Shown: positions 13,892 through 21,445 of the stretch, in pieces
Layout: each line of letters begins with the position of its first letter
How positions within the stretch are numbered: position 1 is the first letter of the stretch
DNA from: Posidoniimonas polymericola
GTDB taxonomy: Bacteria; Planctomycetota; Planctomycetia; Pirellulales; Lacipirellulaceae
Assembly: GCF_007859935.1 (NCBI RefSeq)
Contig: NZ_SJPO01000010.1
Span: forward strand, 225,001 to 259,603
Direction: 5' to 3'
Length of the DNA stretch: 34,603 bases
The notes under the pieces: generated by a model
Told to the model about the DNA's origin: nothing
The model's database searches: none
Seen by the model: the letters and a program-made list of their open reading frames with translations, nothing else
Translations under genes and position numbers: made by a program

Positions 13892-15073
13892 ATGCAAACT
13901 CGAACCGCCGCGCTGATGGCCGGAATCTTAATCATCGCGAGCAGCGTATCTGCCCAGGGAGTCGCCTGGCGCACCGATCTCGCCGCCGCCCAGCAAGAGG
14001 CGGCCAAGTCCGGCAAGCTCGTGCTGCTGCACTTCTGGAGCACCAGCTGCGGTCCGTGCATCGCGCTCGACAAGACCGTGTTCAACCAGCAGACGGTTGC
14101 CGGTGGCATCGAGCGGATCTATGTTCCGGTCAAGCTGACCGAGGACGAGTGCCGCCAGATCGCGGCCACCTACGGCGTCACCCGCATCCCCACCGACGTC
14201 ATCCTCACTAGCGACGGCAAGGTTGTCCAAAAGTTGGTCAGCCCGTCGTCGCCGATGGAGTACGTTTCGACGCTGACGCAGGTCGCTTCTTCGTACGCGA
14301 CGAAGGCCGGCTCGGCCTACAACGCGGCGGTCGCTAACGCGCCGGTCGCGTCGACGCTGCCCGGACAGAAGGTGCTCAACAACGCCTACGCCGGCCTCGG
14401 CCTGCCCGCCAACGCGCCCCTGGCGGCCGCCGCCCCGCCGTCGACGCCTTCGGCCGGCTCCATGATGGACAACCGCTACGCCACCGCGCCGATCGCCCCC
14501 GCGGGCCAGCCGCCCATTGCCCAGCAGCCCGTCGCCCAGCAGCCCGTCGCCCAGCAGCCCGTCGCTACGGCTCAGCCCGCCGTGCCGCCGATGCGCGTCG
14601 AGAACCCGTACGCCCAACAGCAGCCGCCACAGAACCAATCGCCGATCACCCCGATTGCAGAGCAGCCGGCGGTCGCCGCTCTGCCCGCCGGCTCGCCCCC
14701 GCTCGGCTTCGACGGCTACTGCACCGTGTCGATGAAGCGGGACTTCAAATGGGTCAAGGGGAACCCGTCGTGGGGCGCCATCCACCGCGGCCGCACCTAC
14801 CTGTTCGCCAGCCAGGGCGAGCGGGACGAGTTCCTGAAGACCCCGGACTCCTACTGCCCGGTGCTGTCGGGCGCCGACCCGGTGGTCGCTGTCGAGCAGA
14901 ACATGTCGGTGCCGGGCAAGCGGGAGTTTGCCGTGCAGTACCCCGCGAACAGCGGTCAGATCTACATGTTCTCGTCGGCCGAAAACCTGCGTAAGTTCTC
15001 GTCGAACGCGGCCGGCTTCGCCGAGGGCGTCCGGCAGGCGATGGCGGGCGGCAACGGCCGCATGGTCCGCTAG
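13892..15073 (+). CDS. Secreted thioredoxin-fold protein with Pro/Gln linker and YHS-like C-terminal domain
   Basis: The predicted protein has 393 residues with a signal peptide ending at about 21 (IIASSVSA-Q). Residues 25-130 are a thioredoxin fold: LVLLHFWSTSCGPC places the redox pair at Cys53 and Cys56, and the cis-proline segment reads RIPTDVIL. A long Ala/Pro/Gln linker (about 135-265) contains a perfect tandem repeat of AQQPV. The C-terminal part (about 268-390) has LGFDGYCTVSM, GNPSWGAIHRGRTYLFAS, DEFLKTPDSYCPVLSGADPV and a second similar half (GQIYMFSSAENLRKF). It resembles YHS-type domains with paired cysteines, which in other proteins bind metals. A purine-rich AGGTAGGCAAGG precedes the ATG. 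The role is probably envelope disulphide or metal handling (inference). The next gene is convergent, so this is a single-gene unit. Confidence 0.85.
   Translation: MQTRTAALMAGILIIASSVSAQGVAWRTDLAAAQQEAAKSGKLVLLHFWSTSCGPCIALDKTVFNQQTVAGGIERIYVPVKLTEDECRQIAATYGVTRIPTDVILTSDGKVVQKLVSPSSPMEYVSTLTQVASSYATKAGSAYNAAVANAPVASTLPGQKVLNNAYAGLGLPANAPLAAAAPPSTPSAGSMMDNRYATAPIAPAGQPPIAQQPVAQQPVAQQPVATAQPAVPPMRVENPYAQQQPPQNQSPITPIAEQPAVAALPAGSPPLGFDGYCTVSMKRDFKWVKGNPSWGAIHRGRTYLFASQGERDEFLKTPDSYCPVLSGADPVVAVEQNMSVPGKREFAVQYPANSGQIYMFSSAENLRKFSSNAAGFAEGVRQAMAGGNGRMVR
14519..14563 (+). repeat. Three perfect 15-bp tandem repeats inside the thioredoxin-fold gene
   Basis: GCCCAGCAGCCCGTC occurs three times without a mismatch, encoding three consecutive AQQPV units in the linker. 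The 15-bp period keeps the frame, so copy number could vary without disrupting the protein. Confidence 0.95.
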
Positions 15074-15107
15074 CCGACCAAGGGCGACCGCAGGCGGGGT
15101 CGACGCC

Positions 15108-15839
15108 CTATTCGCCCTTCATGGTGCGCTGGAGCTGGATTACCTGCACGCGGACTTCCTCCATGCCTGGGTTCAGGCGGAGCGCCCGGCGGTACGCCTC
15201 GAGGGCGGCGACCGGGTTATCCTGCAGCAGGTGGCACTGGCCCATGCCGGCGGCGGCGGTGAAGTGGTACGGGTTGATCTCGAGCGCCTGGTGGCAGTCG
15301 CGGATTGACGAGTCGTACTGCGAGAGGTGGAAGTAGGCGGCGCCGCGTTGGGACCACGCCTCGGCGATCCACGGCGACTCGTGGATCAGTTCGGTTGCTA
15401 GGCGGATCGCCTCGTCGTACTGCTTGGTTTGGTTCAGCCGGATGATGGCGCTGAGCGTGGTCCGCTGCTCGCGGCTGCCGACCCGGCGCCAGAGGTCGCG
15501 GATGCCGTTCTCGGCGATGGTCCGCACGCCGCGGTCGGTGTCGACCAGCGCCTGGCCCATCACCGCGTTGGACGCGAAGTCGCCCATGTAGCCGAGCGCC
15601 AGCACCGCGGCGCGGCGGGCCGAGCGGTCGCCCGTCACCGCGAGACGCTCGAGCGACGCGCAGGTGTAACGCCGGGTGACATTCTTGATGAACAACGCCG
15701 AGTCTTGGTCGTCGAGGTACTGCAGGTAGAACTCGACGATGACCGGAACGCGTGGCTGGCTGTGAGGCACTTCGTAACTCCCGAGGACGCCGGGCGGACT
15801 AACAGAACAAGGGGCACAGCGGCCGGCGCCTGGATGCAA
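15108..15839 (-). CDS. HEAT/TPR repeat protein
   Basis: The predicted protein has up to 243 residues. After a poorly supported N-terminus, residues about 60-128 look like HEAT-type helical pairs (RRAAVLALGYMGDFASNAVMGQAL, RTIAENGIRDLWRRV). The second half contains tetratricopeptide repeats: QYDEAIRLATELIHESPWIAEAWSQRG, then AYFHLSQYDSSIRDCHQALEINP, then GMGQCHLLQDNPVAALEAYRRALRLNP. Such proteins are protein-interaction scaffolds; no catalytic motif is present. The start is uncertain: TTG at 15839 gives the longest frame, while GTG at 15770 (just before PHSQPRVPVIVEFYLQYL) is perhaps likelier because the conserved-looking sequence starts there. No signal peptide is evident. It converges with the thioredoxin-fold gene, whose stop is 35 bp away, and is divergent from the gene at 16060. 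Confidence 0.8.
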   Translation of the reverse strand: MHPGAGRCAPCSVSPPGVLGSYEVPHSQPRVPVIVEFYLQYLDDQDSALFIKNVTRRYTCASLERLAVTGDRSARRAAVLALGYMGDFASNAVMGQALVDTDRGVRTIAENGIRDLWRRVGSREQRTTLSAIIRLNQTKQYDEAIRLATELIHESPWIAEAWSQRGAAYFHLSQYDSSIRDCHQALEINPYHFTAAAGMGQCHLLQDNPVAALEAYRRALRLNPGMEEVRVQVIQLQRTMKGE

Positions 15840-15923
15840 CCGGGTGGTCCGGTCGACTAGGCGCCGCGTGGAGCCGCTTCCCGGCTACCCCTCATGACCC
15901 GAGTTTAATCACCCTTGCAGTTG

Positions 15924-15956
15924 GCACAACAAAAAGTCACGTGGTGACGGTTGTGC
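15924..15956. promoter_or_regulatory. Nested inverted repeat in a divergent intergenic region
   Basis: An outer 7-bp pair, GCACAAC / GTTGTGC, encloses an inner pair, GTCAC-GTG-GTGAC, with an A5 tract as a bulge on one side. It lies in the spacer between the divergent HEAT/TPR gene and the secreted-protein gene at 16060, where an operator for one or both promoters could sit. Function is inferred from position and symmetry only. Confidence 0.45.
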
Positions 15957-16059
15957 GACTTTCCGTCCATGGATTACGGGGGATTCATGAGACGCCAAGC
16001 AACGCGTCCAGCTACAATGGAAGGTCCGCCGTTGAAGCCGACGCCCCGCGAGGTCGCCC

Positions 16060-17181
16060 ATGCGAGGGATTAGCAACGCCGCCCATCTTATTGGCGCCCC
16101 ACGGCTAGTAGTTTCGCTCTCACTGCTAGCGGCCTTCGCCCACGCCGCCCCCTCCCCGCTTGACCGCCGGGTCAGCGCGCTGCCCGGCGGGGTGGAGTTG
16201 CGTGACCGGGCCGATAGCCTCGCGTTGGCCGGTTGGGGCCAGGTGCTTCTCGACCGACGGGTCGATCCCCACTGGCTGCTCGCGGGCGCCGGACCGGGCC
16301 GGCTCGGCGACTCCTTGAACGCGACGCTCGCCGCGCACGGCGGCGCTGTGTCGGATCTGGGGGGGGTGCTCTACATCGGCCCCGCGGATTCGGCCGCCAA
16401 CCTCCGCACGCTCGCCGCCATGGCCGAGGGGCGGCTAAGCCGTCTCGACGCAGGATCGCGGGCGGCGATGCGGCGGGTCGACTCGCTCAGCTGGCCGCGG
16501 CTGACAGAGCCGCGTGAGCTGATCGAGTCGCTGCTCGCCGGGCACGGCTTGCGGATAACGAACCCCGACCGCCTTCCACACGATGTCTGGCCGGCCGGCC
16601 GATTGCCTGCCATGAGCCTGTCGGATCGGCTGACGCTGCTGCTGGTGGGGTTCGACCTCACCTGGGCGCCTGCTGGCGAGCGGGGCGCAATTGAGCTCGC
16701 ACCGGCGCCGCCGCAGCCGACCCTGACCAAGAGCTACCGGATCGCGAGCCGGGCGAACTGGTCGGCGGAGGACTTCCGTGCGGCGTTCCCCGACGCCCGG
16801 GTCGAACGACGCGGATCGTCGCTCGAACTCACCGGCCGGGTCGAGGCGCACGACCACTTGCAGACGGTCCTGCGCGGCGGCCGCAAGGCGGCCGACAGCC
16901 CTGGCCCCAGGAGCGAGTCCCCTGGCGAGCAACGCCTGACGCTGAGCGTCCGCAGCCAGCCGGCCCGGGCTGTGCTGGAGAAGGTCGCGGGGGCCCTCTC
17001 CTTCCGCATTGATTACGACCCGGCGCACAGCGCCGAGGTGCTCGGGGCGCTCGCGAAACGCATCGACGTGAGCGTCTCGCAGGCGACGCCAGGCGAGTTG
17101 CTTGAGCAGATCGCGGCGCAGTCGGGCGTGGCGATCAAAGTCGAAGAAAACGTCGTGCGGGTGACGCTTGCAGATGAGTAG
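16060..17181 (+). CDS. Secreted protein of unknown function with STN-like segments
   Basis: The predicted protein has 373 residues with a signal peptide (LVVSLSLLAAFAHA). I do not recognise a named family. Several short alpha-beta modules resemble secretin/TonB short N-terminal (STN) domains: around 40-115 (ending GAVSDLGGVLYIGP), 155-215 (ELIESLLAGHGLRITNP ... LSDRLTLLLVGFDLTW ... GAIELAP) and 295-370 (LTLSVRSQPARAVLEKVAGALSFRIDYDP ... ELLEQIAAQSGVAIKVEENVVRVTL). The pattern of a helix, a beta hairpin and a closing strand is what supports this. It may act in the periplasm or envelope. The gene ends 11 bp from the convergent sigma factor gene, so the two mRNA 3' ends would overlap. An anti-sigma role is not supported, since no transmembrane anchor or zinc motif is seen. 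Confidence 0.7.
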   Translation: MRGISNAAHLIGAPRLVVSLSLLAAFAHAAPSPLDRRVSALPGGVELRDRADSLALAGWGQVLLDRRVDPHWLLAGAGPGRLGDSLNATLAAHGGAVSDLGGVLYIGPADSAANLRTLAAMAEGRLSRLDAGSRAAMRRVDSLSWPRLTEPRELIESLLAGHGLRITNPDRLPHDVWPAGRLPAMSLSDRLTLLLVGFDLTWAPAGERGAIELAPAPPQPTLTKSYRIASRANWSAEDFRAAFPDARVERRGSSLELTGRVEAHDHLQTVLRGGRKAADSPGPRSESPGEQRLTLSVRSQPARAVLEKVAGALSFRIDYDPAHSAEVLGALAKRIDVSVSQATPGELLEQIAAQSGVAIKVEENVVRVTLADE

Positions 17182-17192
17182 GGCTGGCTGCC

Positions 17193-17756
17193 TCAGTCGG
17201 CCGGCGCGATGTCACGCAGCTTGGATCGGGCGCGGCTCAGCAGCGGGCCGACGCTGTTCTCCGGCATGCCTGTGGCGGCGCTGATGTCGCGGTAGCTCTT
17301 CCCCTCGAGGTGGTACATCCGCACCACCTGCGCGTCCTGGCCGTCGAGCCGCTCGAGCAGGGCCTCGACTTCTTCGCGGTCGGCCATGCGTTGCTCGGCG
17401 CCGTTGGCTTCGACCACGCCCTCGGGTAGGTGGGCGACCGGCGTCTCGCCGCTGAGGGCCTCGACCAGCTTGCGGATCACCACCCGCTGCGAGATGACCG
17501 TCAGGTAGGTCGCCAGCGAGCTCTGGCCGCGGAAATGCCGCAGCACGGCGTGGTCGTTCTCGATGATCGCCAGGAACACCTCGGCGATCAGATCTTCGCG
17601 GTCGGCGTTGGACAGCTTGATCGACCGGCTTCCCGCCACGTGGTTCACGACGTGGACCACCAAGCCCATGAAGCGGTCGACAAAGTCTTCCCAGGCTCGC
17701 GGCGCCCCATTGAGGCAGCGGTCGAGCAGTCGGCGGTCGAAGTCGGAGAGGGCCAC
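17193..17756 (-). CDS. RNA polymerase sigma factor, ECF type
   Basis: The predicted protein has 187 residues. Region 2 spans about 8-90: AWEDFVDRFMGLVVHVVNHV, then DREDLIAEVFLAII, the segment that binds core polymerase and the -10 element, then FRGQSSLATYLTVISQRVVIRKL. Region 4 spans about 125-182: REEVEALLERLDGQDAQVVRMYHLEGKSYRDISAATGMPENSVGPLLSRARSKLR, a helix-turn-helix for the -35 element. The start is a GTG at 17756 with no better ATG upstream. ECF factors usually respond to envelope or environmental signals through an anti-sigma factor, but none lies beside it: the only adjacent coding gene is the convergent secreted protein at 16060. It is divergent from the ferredoxin gene. Confidence 0.93.
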   Translation of the reverse strand: MALSDFDRRLLDRCLNGAPRAWEDFVDRFMGLVVHVVNHVAGSRSIKLSNADREDLIAEVFLAIIENDHAVLRHFRGQSSLATYLTVISQRVVIRKLVEALSGETPVAHLPEGVVEANGAEQRMADREEVEALLERLDGQDAQVVRMYHLEGKSYRDISAATGMPENSVGPLLSRARSKLRDIAPAD

Positions 17757-18280
17757 TGGCGGTTCCCTACGGGCTAAGTGCGGCCGGCGTGTTTCCAGTT
17801 TTGGATCGGCGCCGGAGTTGGATTAATCTGCCCCTGCCCAGGGTTGGACTCGACACGGCCTGCTCTCGCTGGCCCGCGAGACCGAAGCACAAAATCGAAG
17901 CCCGACGGAAGCCGCCGCCCTCCTTGTGCGTGCCGAACATTGCGAGTGGTCGCCGCGATCAAGACGCCGCGGCTGCCGTCTAAATCCAAGTATAGGTAGG
18001 GCTTGCGGCCGGGGCAAGTTCACTGCCGCTGGTTGACACTCGGCTTGCCTCATCCTACGATTCGCGGCAGGCGGCGAGTTTGCCGCTTGCGGAGGATTTT
18101 TGGCCGCCCGAGGGCCAGGTGTCCCGGAGCCGCGGCGGGGGCCGATAGCCCTTAAACTCGCCGGGCACGGCCCCACAGCCAAGGCCCGCCGCGGCTTGTC
18201 CCAGTGACGGGACCTCCGGAACGTAGACTAATACACACTCGAAGTGGATGGCCGGCCCGCCGGCGAGGGAGAACTACAGA
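17757..18280. other. Divergent intergenic region, about 520 bp
   Basis: This separates the sigma factor gene (minus) from the ferredoxin gene (plus) and should hold both promoters. Overlapping short open frames on both strands look like GC-driven shadows. A 6-bp inverted repeat, GCGGCA / TGCCGC, lies near 18064-18086. I see no RNA gene or clear promoter boxes. Confidence 0.5.
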
Positions 18281-18559
18281 ATGGCGCACGTCGTTTGCGA
18301 ACCCTGCTTTGGCTGCAAGTACACGGACTGCGTCGTGGTCTGCCCGGTGGAGTGCTTCTACGAAGGCGAGAAGGTGCTCTACATCCACCCGGACGAGTGC
18401 ATCGACTGCGAGGCCTGCGTCCCCGAGTGCCCGGTCGAGGCGATCTTCCACGAGGACAACGTCCCCGAGGATTGGAAGAGCTGGATCGAGAAGAACGCCG
18501 AAGAGGCGCCCAACTGCGAGGTGATCACCGAGAAGCAGGAGCCGCTGGCCGACAGCTGA
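18281..18559 (+). CDS. fdxA: 7Fe-type ferredoxin [3Fe-4S][4Fe-4S]
   Basis: The predicted protein has 92 residues. The first cluster region reads CEPCFGCKYTDCVVVCPVECF and the second CIDCEACVPECPVEAIF. This arrangement, with KYTDC after the first cysteines and a long acidic C-terminal tail (EDWKSWIEKNAEEAPNCEVI), matches the FdxA group of seven-iron ferredoxins, small cytoplasmic electron carriers. The ATG at 18281 gives the family N-terminus MAHVV; a purine stretch, GAGGGAGA, lies about 10 nt upstream. An in-frame ATG at 18248 would add 11 residues not seen in the family. A strong terminator follows, so the gene is a single transcription unit. The electron-transfer partner is not encoded nearby. 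Confidence 0.95.
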   Translation: MAHVVCEPCFGCKYTDCVVVCPVECFYEGEKVLYIHPDECIDCEACVPECPVEAIFHEDNVPEDWKSWIEKNAEEAPNCEVITEKQEPLADS

Positions 18560-18641
18560 TTTCTACGACGGTGTGTCCCGCATCTGGCGGCGCCGCTCTG
18601 CAGGCGCCGCGAAGCTTTGGCGACACCGCGAAACAACGAAA

Positions 18642-18673
18642 GCCGCCGGCTCGTTTGAGCCGGCGGCTTTTTT
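18642..18673 (+). terminator. Strong intrinsic terminator after fdxA, probably bidirectional
   Basis: A perfect 11-bp stem, GCCGCCGGCTC / GAGCCGGCGGC, with a GTTT loop is followed by six T residues on the plus strand. In the reverse direction the stem is followed by TTTCGTTGTTT, so it can also serve the convergent HNH gene ending at 18705. Confidence 0.93.
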
Positions 18674-18704
18674 CGTGCTGTGACGCCGCGGCTTGCAGCG
18701 CGTC

Positions 18705-19346
18705 CTACTTCAGGTCGACCGACCAGTAGGCCTCGTCGACAAAGCTCCTCCAGCTAGCGTACTTGGGGTTGCCGAGTTTGATCGACAGCAGCGGGCTGCG
18801 GCGGGGCCGCACCGGCTTCTTGGTGAGCTTCATGTGGGCCTCGGCCGGCGTGCGTCCGCCCTTGCGGACGTTGCACCGCACGCAAGCGCACACGACGTTT
18901 TCCCAGGTGGTCTGTCCGCCGCGGCAGCTGGGGACCACGTGGTCGATGCTCAGCTCGCTGGTCGCGAAGCTCTTGCCGCAGTACTGGCAGCGGTTGCCGT
19001 CGCGGGCGAACAGGTTGCGGCGGTTGAGCCGCACCCGCTGCCGCGGCGCCTTGTCGAAGTGCAGTAGTCGGAGCACACGCGGCGCCTGGATCGAGAAGTT
19101 GACGCTCCGCACCCAGTCGCTGTGCGGGTCGATCTCGTCCTCGAACTCTGCCCGCAGGGCGCTGATCTCCTGCCACGACGTGAAATCGTAGTTGGCGTAG
19201 ACGCCGTTCTCGATGTGGATCACCTCGGCCAGCTCACGCATCAGCAGGCCGAAGGCGCGTTTGACATCTACGACGTGGATAGCGCGGTACTGCCGGTTTA
19301 ACACCAGCACGCTCGAGTTCAGAGCGCTCGCGTTAGCGGTCGACAT
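18705..19346 (-). CDS. HNH endonuclease family protein
   Basis: The predicted protein has 213 residues. An N-terminal domain (about 10-105; VLVLNRQYRAIHVVDVKRAFGLL ... FSIQAPRVLRLL) typical of a widespread bacterial HNH family precedes the nuclease. There, CQYCG (Cys120, Cys123) and CVRC (Cys155, Cys158) should bind structural zinc, and SIDHVVP (Asp135-His136) with the Asn residues around 150 and 159 forms the metal-dependent ββα active site. The family cleaves DNA, but its biological role in most bacteria is not established; members are often chromosomal housekeeping-like genes rather than restriction enzymes. No methyltransferase or toxin partner is adjacent. Three palindromic 21-bp repeats lie 28-90 bp upstream of the start. 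The ATG at 19346 fits the N-terminal domain. Confidence 0.9.
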   Translation of the reverse strand: MSTANASALNSSVLVLNRQYRAIHVVDVKRAFGLLMRELAEVIHIENGVYANYDFTSWQEISALRAEFEDEIDPHSDWVRSVNFSIQAPRVLRLLHFDKAPRQRVRLNRRNLFARDGNRCQYCGKSFATSELSIDHVVPSCRGGQTTWENVVCACVRCNVRKGGRTPAEAHMKLTKKPVRPRRSPLLSIKLGNPKYASWRSFVDEAYWSVDLK

Positions 19347-19373
19347 GCGTGGTCTCGGTATGCAGGTTGAGCC

Positions 19374-19436
19374 TGGAGTTTCAGCGCTGAAACCCGGAGC
19401 TTCTGGGGTGAAGCTCGGAGCTTCCGCGAAGAAGCC
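19374..19436 (-). repeat. Three tandem 21-bp palindromic repeats upstream of the HNH gene
   Basis: Units at 19374-19394, 19395-19415 and 19416-19436 are head to tail with no spacer and share the core GGAGYTTC. Each is itself an inverted repeat: unit 1 holds the perfect 16-bp palindrome GTTTCAGCGCTGAAAC (19378-19393); unit 2 holds GAGCTTC / GAAGCTC; unit 3 holds GCTTC / GAAGC. The 21-bp period equals about two helical turns, putting all units on the same DNA face. The array fits an operator or binding-site cluster for the HNH gene promoter. Confidence 0.65.
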
Positions 19437-19462
19437 CTCTGGGGAACATCACCTTCGGACAC

Positions 19463-19485
19463 TCCGAACCGGCAAGCGGTTCGGA
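19463..19485. repeat. 9-bp perfect inverted repeat
   Basis: TCCGAACCG and CGGTTCGGA flank a 5-nt loop (GCAAG). It sits 27 bp beyond the 21-bp repeat array in the same intergenic space, with no T-run, so it looks more like a binding site or an RNA stem than a terminator. Confidence 0.55.
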
Positions 19486-19902
19486 TTACCCATTAGCGAA
19501 TAACCCAGTGGCGAACAACCTGTCGCCGCTGGCCGCGGGGGGAAGGCGACGCGGACCACCGTCGCGGGCCCGGCTGCAGCAGCCGGCGCGCTTGGGAGGG
19601 CCGCGACGCGTTCCGCGCGCCGCAGCGGCGGAATCATCTCGACGCCTCAATTCTAACCGAGGCAGAACCCCACGACCAGATAATCCAGTGGTTCGCCGGC
19701 AATCTTCGCGGATTCTTCAGGAACCCATCCCGAGGCACGCCCCCGGCCCGGCCGCCTGCGATCCGGCTGCTATCGGACCTGTTTTGGGCCGTCGCCCGCC
19801 GTCCGACTTGCTTCGGCGTTTGGTTTCGACTTACGATGATACCTGTGAACATTTGGAAGAGGCGGCTTGACTGGTTCCTCACCCACACCGGATGTCTGTA
19901 GC
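19486..19902. other. Intergenic region, about 420 bp
   Basis: This is the remainder of the spacer between the HNH gene (minus) and the small cysteine-motif protein gene (plus). No gene, RNA or terminator was recognised. Composition falls slightly toward AT near 19800-19860, where the promoter of the gene at 19903 probably lies, but no boxes can be assigned with confidence. Confidence 0.5.
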
Positions 19903-20205
19903 ATGATCCACTTCACCTGTGACGGCTGCCAGCGACCCATCAACCTCGAGGAGGAGCTGCGCTACGTCGTGCGGGTCGAAGTCTACGCCGCCTTCGACGG
20001 CGAGGAGTCGCATGACTCCGACCGCGATCACCTGCAGGAGATCGAGGACATCCTCGAGGCCCTCGACGAGCTCGACGACCAGGAGTGCGAGGAAGAGGTC
20101 TTCCAGCAAGTCCGCTACGATCTGTGCGGCGATTGCCGCAAGAAGTTCTTGCGTAACCCTCTCGGGCGGCTCTCGACCGGCCGGGTCGGCTTCAGCAACA
20201 ACTAG
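19903..20205 (+). CDS. Small acidic protein with two CxxC motifs (putative zinc ribbon)
   Basis: The predicted protein has 100 residues. CDGCQRPI at the N-terminus and LCGDCRKKF near residue 79 give two CxxC pairs that could bind one zinc ion. The segment between them is strongly acidic and probably helical (DRDHLQEIEDILEALDELDDQECEEE). I do not recognise a named family; small proteins of this type are common in planctomycetes. The ATG at 19903 begins directly at IHFTCDGC; an in-frame TTG at 19867 is less likely. No signal peptide, so cytoplasmic. It stands upstream of the GspF-like gene with a 193-bp gap on the same strand; a shared transcript is possible but unproven. Confidence 0.75.
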   Translation: MIHFTCDGCQRPINLEEELRYVVRVEVYAAFDGEESHDSDRDHLQEIEDILEALDELDDQECEEEVFQQVRYDLCGDCRKKFLRNPLGRLSTGRVGFSNN

Positions 20206-20398
20206 CGCCGGCGTTCTGGAACCCCCTTCGCTCGATTCAAGCACCGCCTTGCTGGCAGGTATCGCGGCCCAACTGCGGCAAACCTCTGCGTGAAGCATAC
20301 GCCCCCGCGCGACTAACCCGCTGGGCGGCAGGTACAATGCCTGCATCGACCAGCCGACGCGTGACCGCGTCCCCCTTCACGATTCAGGCCCGCTACGC

Positions 20399-21445
20399 AT
20401 GTCCTACCGCGCCCGTCTGTCCGCCAAGCCGCTGGCCGACCTCTGCCACCGGCTGGCGCTCTCTACCGAGTCGGGCATCGACATCCGCCGCTGCTGGCAG
20501 CGTGAGGCCGAGCACGCCCGCGGGGCGAACAAGAAGGCCTACCAGCGGGTCTACGAGGGCGTTGCCGCCGGCGACTCGCTGAGCGTCTCGCTCGCCAGGA
20601 CCGGACGGCAGTTCCCGCGGCTGTTCCTCGAGATGACCCACGTCGGCGAGCAGACCGGCAGTCTGCCGGCGGTGCTGCACCGGCTGAGCGAGCACTACCA
20701 GCGTCAGTTTGAGATGGCCCGCGACTTCCGCCGCCAGCTCGCCTGGCCGGTCTTCCAGCTGGTCGCCGCGGTCGTGATCATCGGCGTCCTGCTGGCGATC
20801 CTGGCCGCGCTCAACGCCACCAAGCTCAACGGCGAGCCGATCGACGTGCTTGGCCTCGGCGTCACCGGCCAGGACGCGGTGGTGCGGTACATCCAGCTGG
20901 TTGTCGTGGCGCTCCTAGTCGCCTGCGGCCTGCTGTACGCGATCCGTAACGGCGTGCTCTCGCTGCGGCCGCTGCAACACCTCGTGATGCGGGTCCCGGT
21001 GGTCGGTCAGGCGATCGAGAAGATCTGCCTCGCCCGGCTCTCCTGGGCGTTGCACCTGACGCTGAACGTCGAGATGGACCTGCGGCGGCTCGTGCCGCTG
21101 GCGCTCCGCTCGACCGGCAGCGACTACTACACCTCACGCTCCCAACAGATCACCGACGCGATCGTCGCCGGCAGCCCGCTGCACCAGGCGTTCGCGCAGA
21201 CAGGGATCTTCCCCGCCCACTTCCTCGACGCGTTGTACGTCGCGGAAGAGAGCGGGCAGATCGTCGAGTCGATGTCGCGGCTCTCGCGTCAGTACCAGCA
21301 GGAAGCCGACCTTGCCATGGCCACCCTTAGCACGGTGCTCGGCTTCGTGATCTGGGGCGGCATCATGGTCATGATCGCCGTGATGGTGATCCGCCTGTTC
21401 AAGGTGCTCTACGTCGATTCGATCACCGACGCGATGAACCTATAG
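20399..21445 (+). CDS. Type II secretion / type IV pilus inner-membrane platform protein, GspF/PilC-like
   Basis: The predicted protein has 348 residues with two copies of the T2SS_F domain. The first spans about 12-140 (LALSTESGIDIRRCWQ ... MTHVGEQTGSLPAVL) and leads into TM1 at about 117-138. TM2 lies at about 163-183. The second copy spans about 205-340 (KICLARLSWALHLTLNVEMDLRR ... YVAEESGQIVESM) and ends in TM3 (TVLGFVIWGGIMVMIAVMVI). This is the usual size and topology of the membrane platform that couples the ATPase to pseudopilin assembly. No ATPase (GspE/PilB) or pilin gene is adjacent, so it is an orphan member. Its TAG stop abuts the opposite-strand stop of the next gene in the palindrome CTATAG. 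Confidence 0.92.
   Translation: MSYRARLSAKPLADLCHRLALSTESGIDIRRCWQREAEHARGANKKAYQRVYEGVAAGDSLSVSLARTGRQFPRLFLEMTHVGEQTGSLPAVLHRLSEHYQRQFEMARDFRRQLAWPVFQLVAAVVIIGVLLAILAALNATKLNGEPIDVLGLGVTGQDAVVRYIQLVVVALLVACGLLYAIRNGVLSLRPLQHLVMRVPVVGQAIEKICLARLSWALHLTLNVEMDLRRLVPLALRSTGSDYYTSRSQQITDAIVAGSPLHQAFAQTGIFPAHFLDALYVAEESGQIVESMSRLSRQYQQEADLAMATLSTVLGFVIWGGIMVMIAVMVIRLFKVLYVDSITDAMNL

Noticed and set aside
15081..15110. AGGGCG / CGCCCT inverted repeat between the convergent genes as a terminator
   Set aside because: Only six base pairs with a long loop and no T-run in either direction; too weak to list.
19374..19436. Three tandem 21-bp units considered as a minimal CRISPR array
   Set aside because: The units are contiguous without spacers and self-palindromic, and no cas gene is present.
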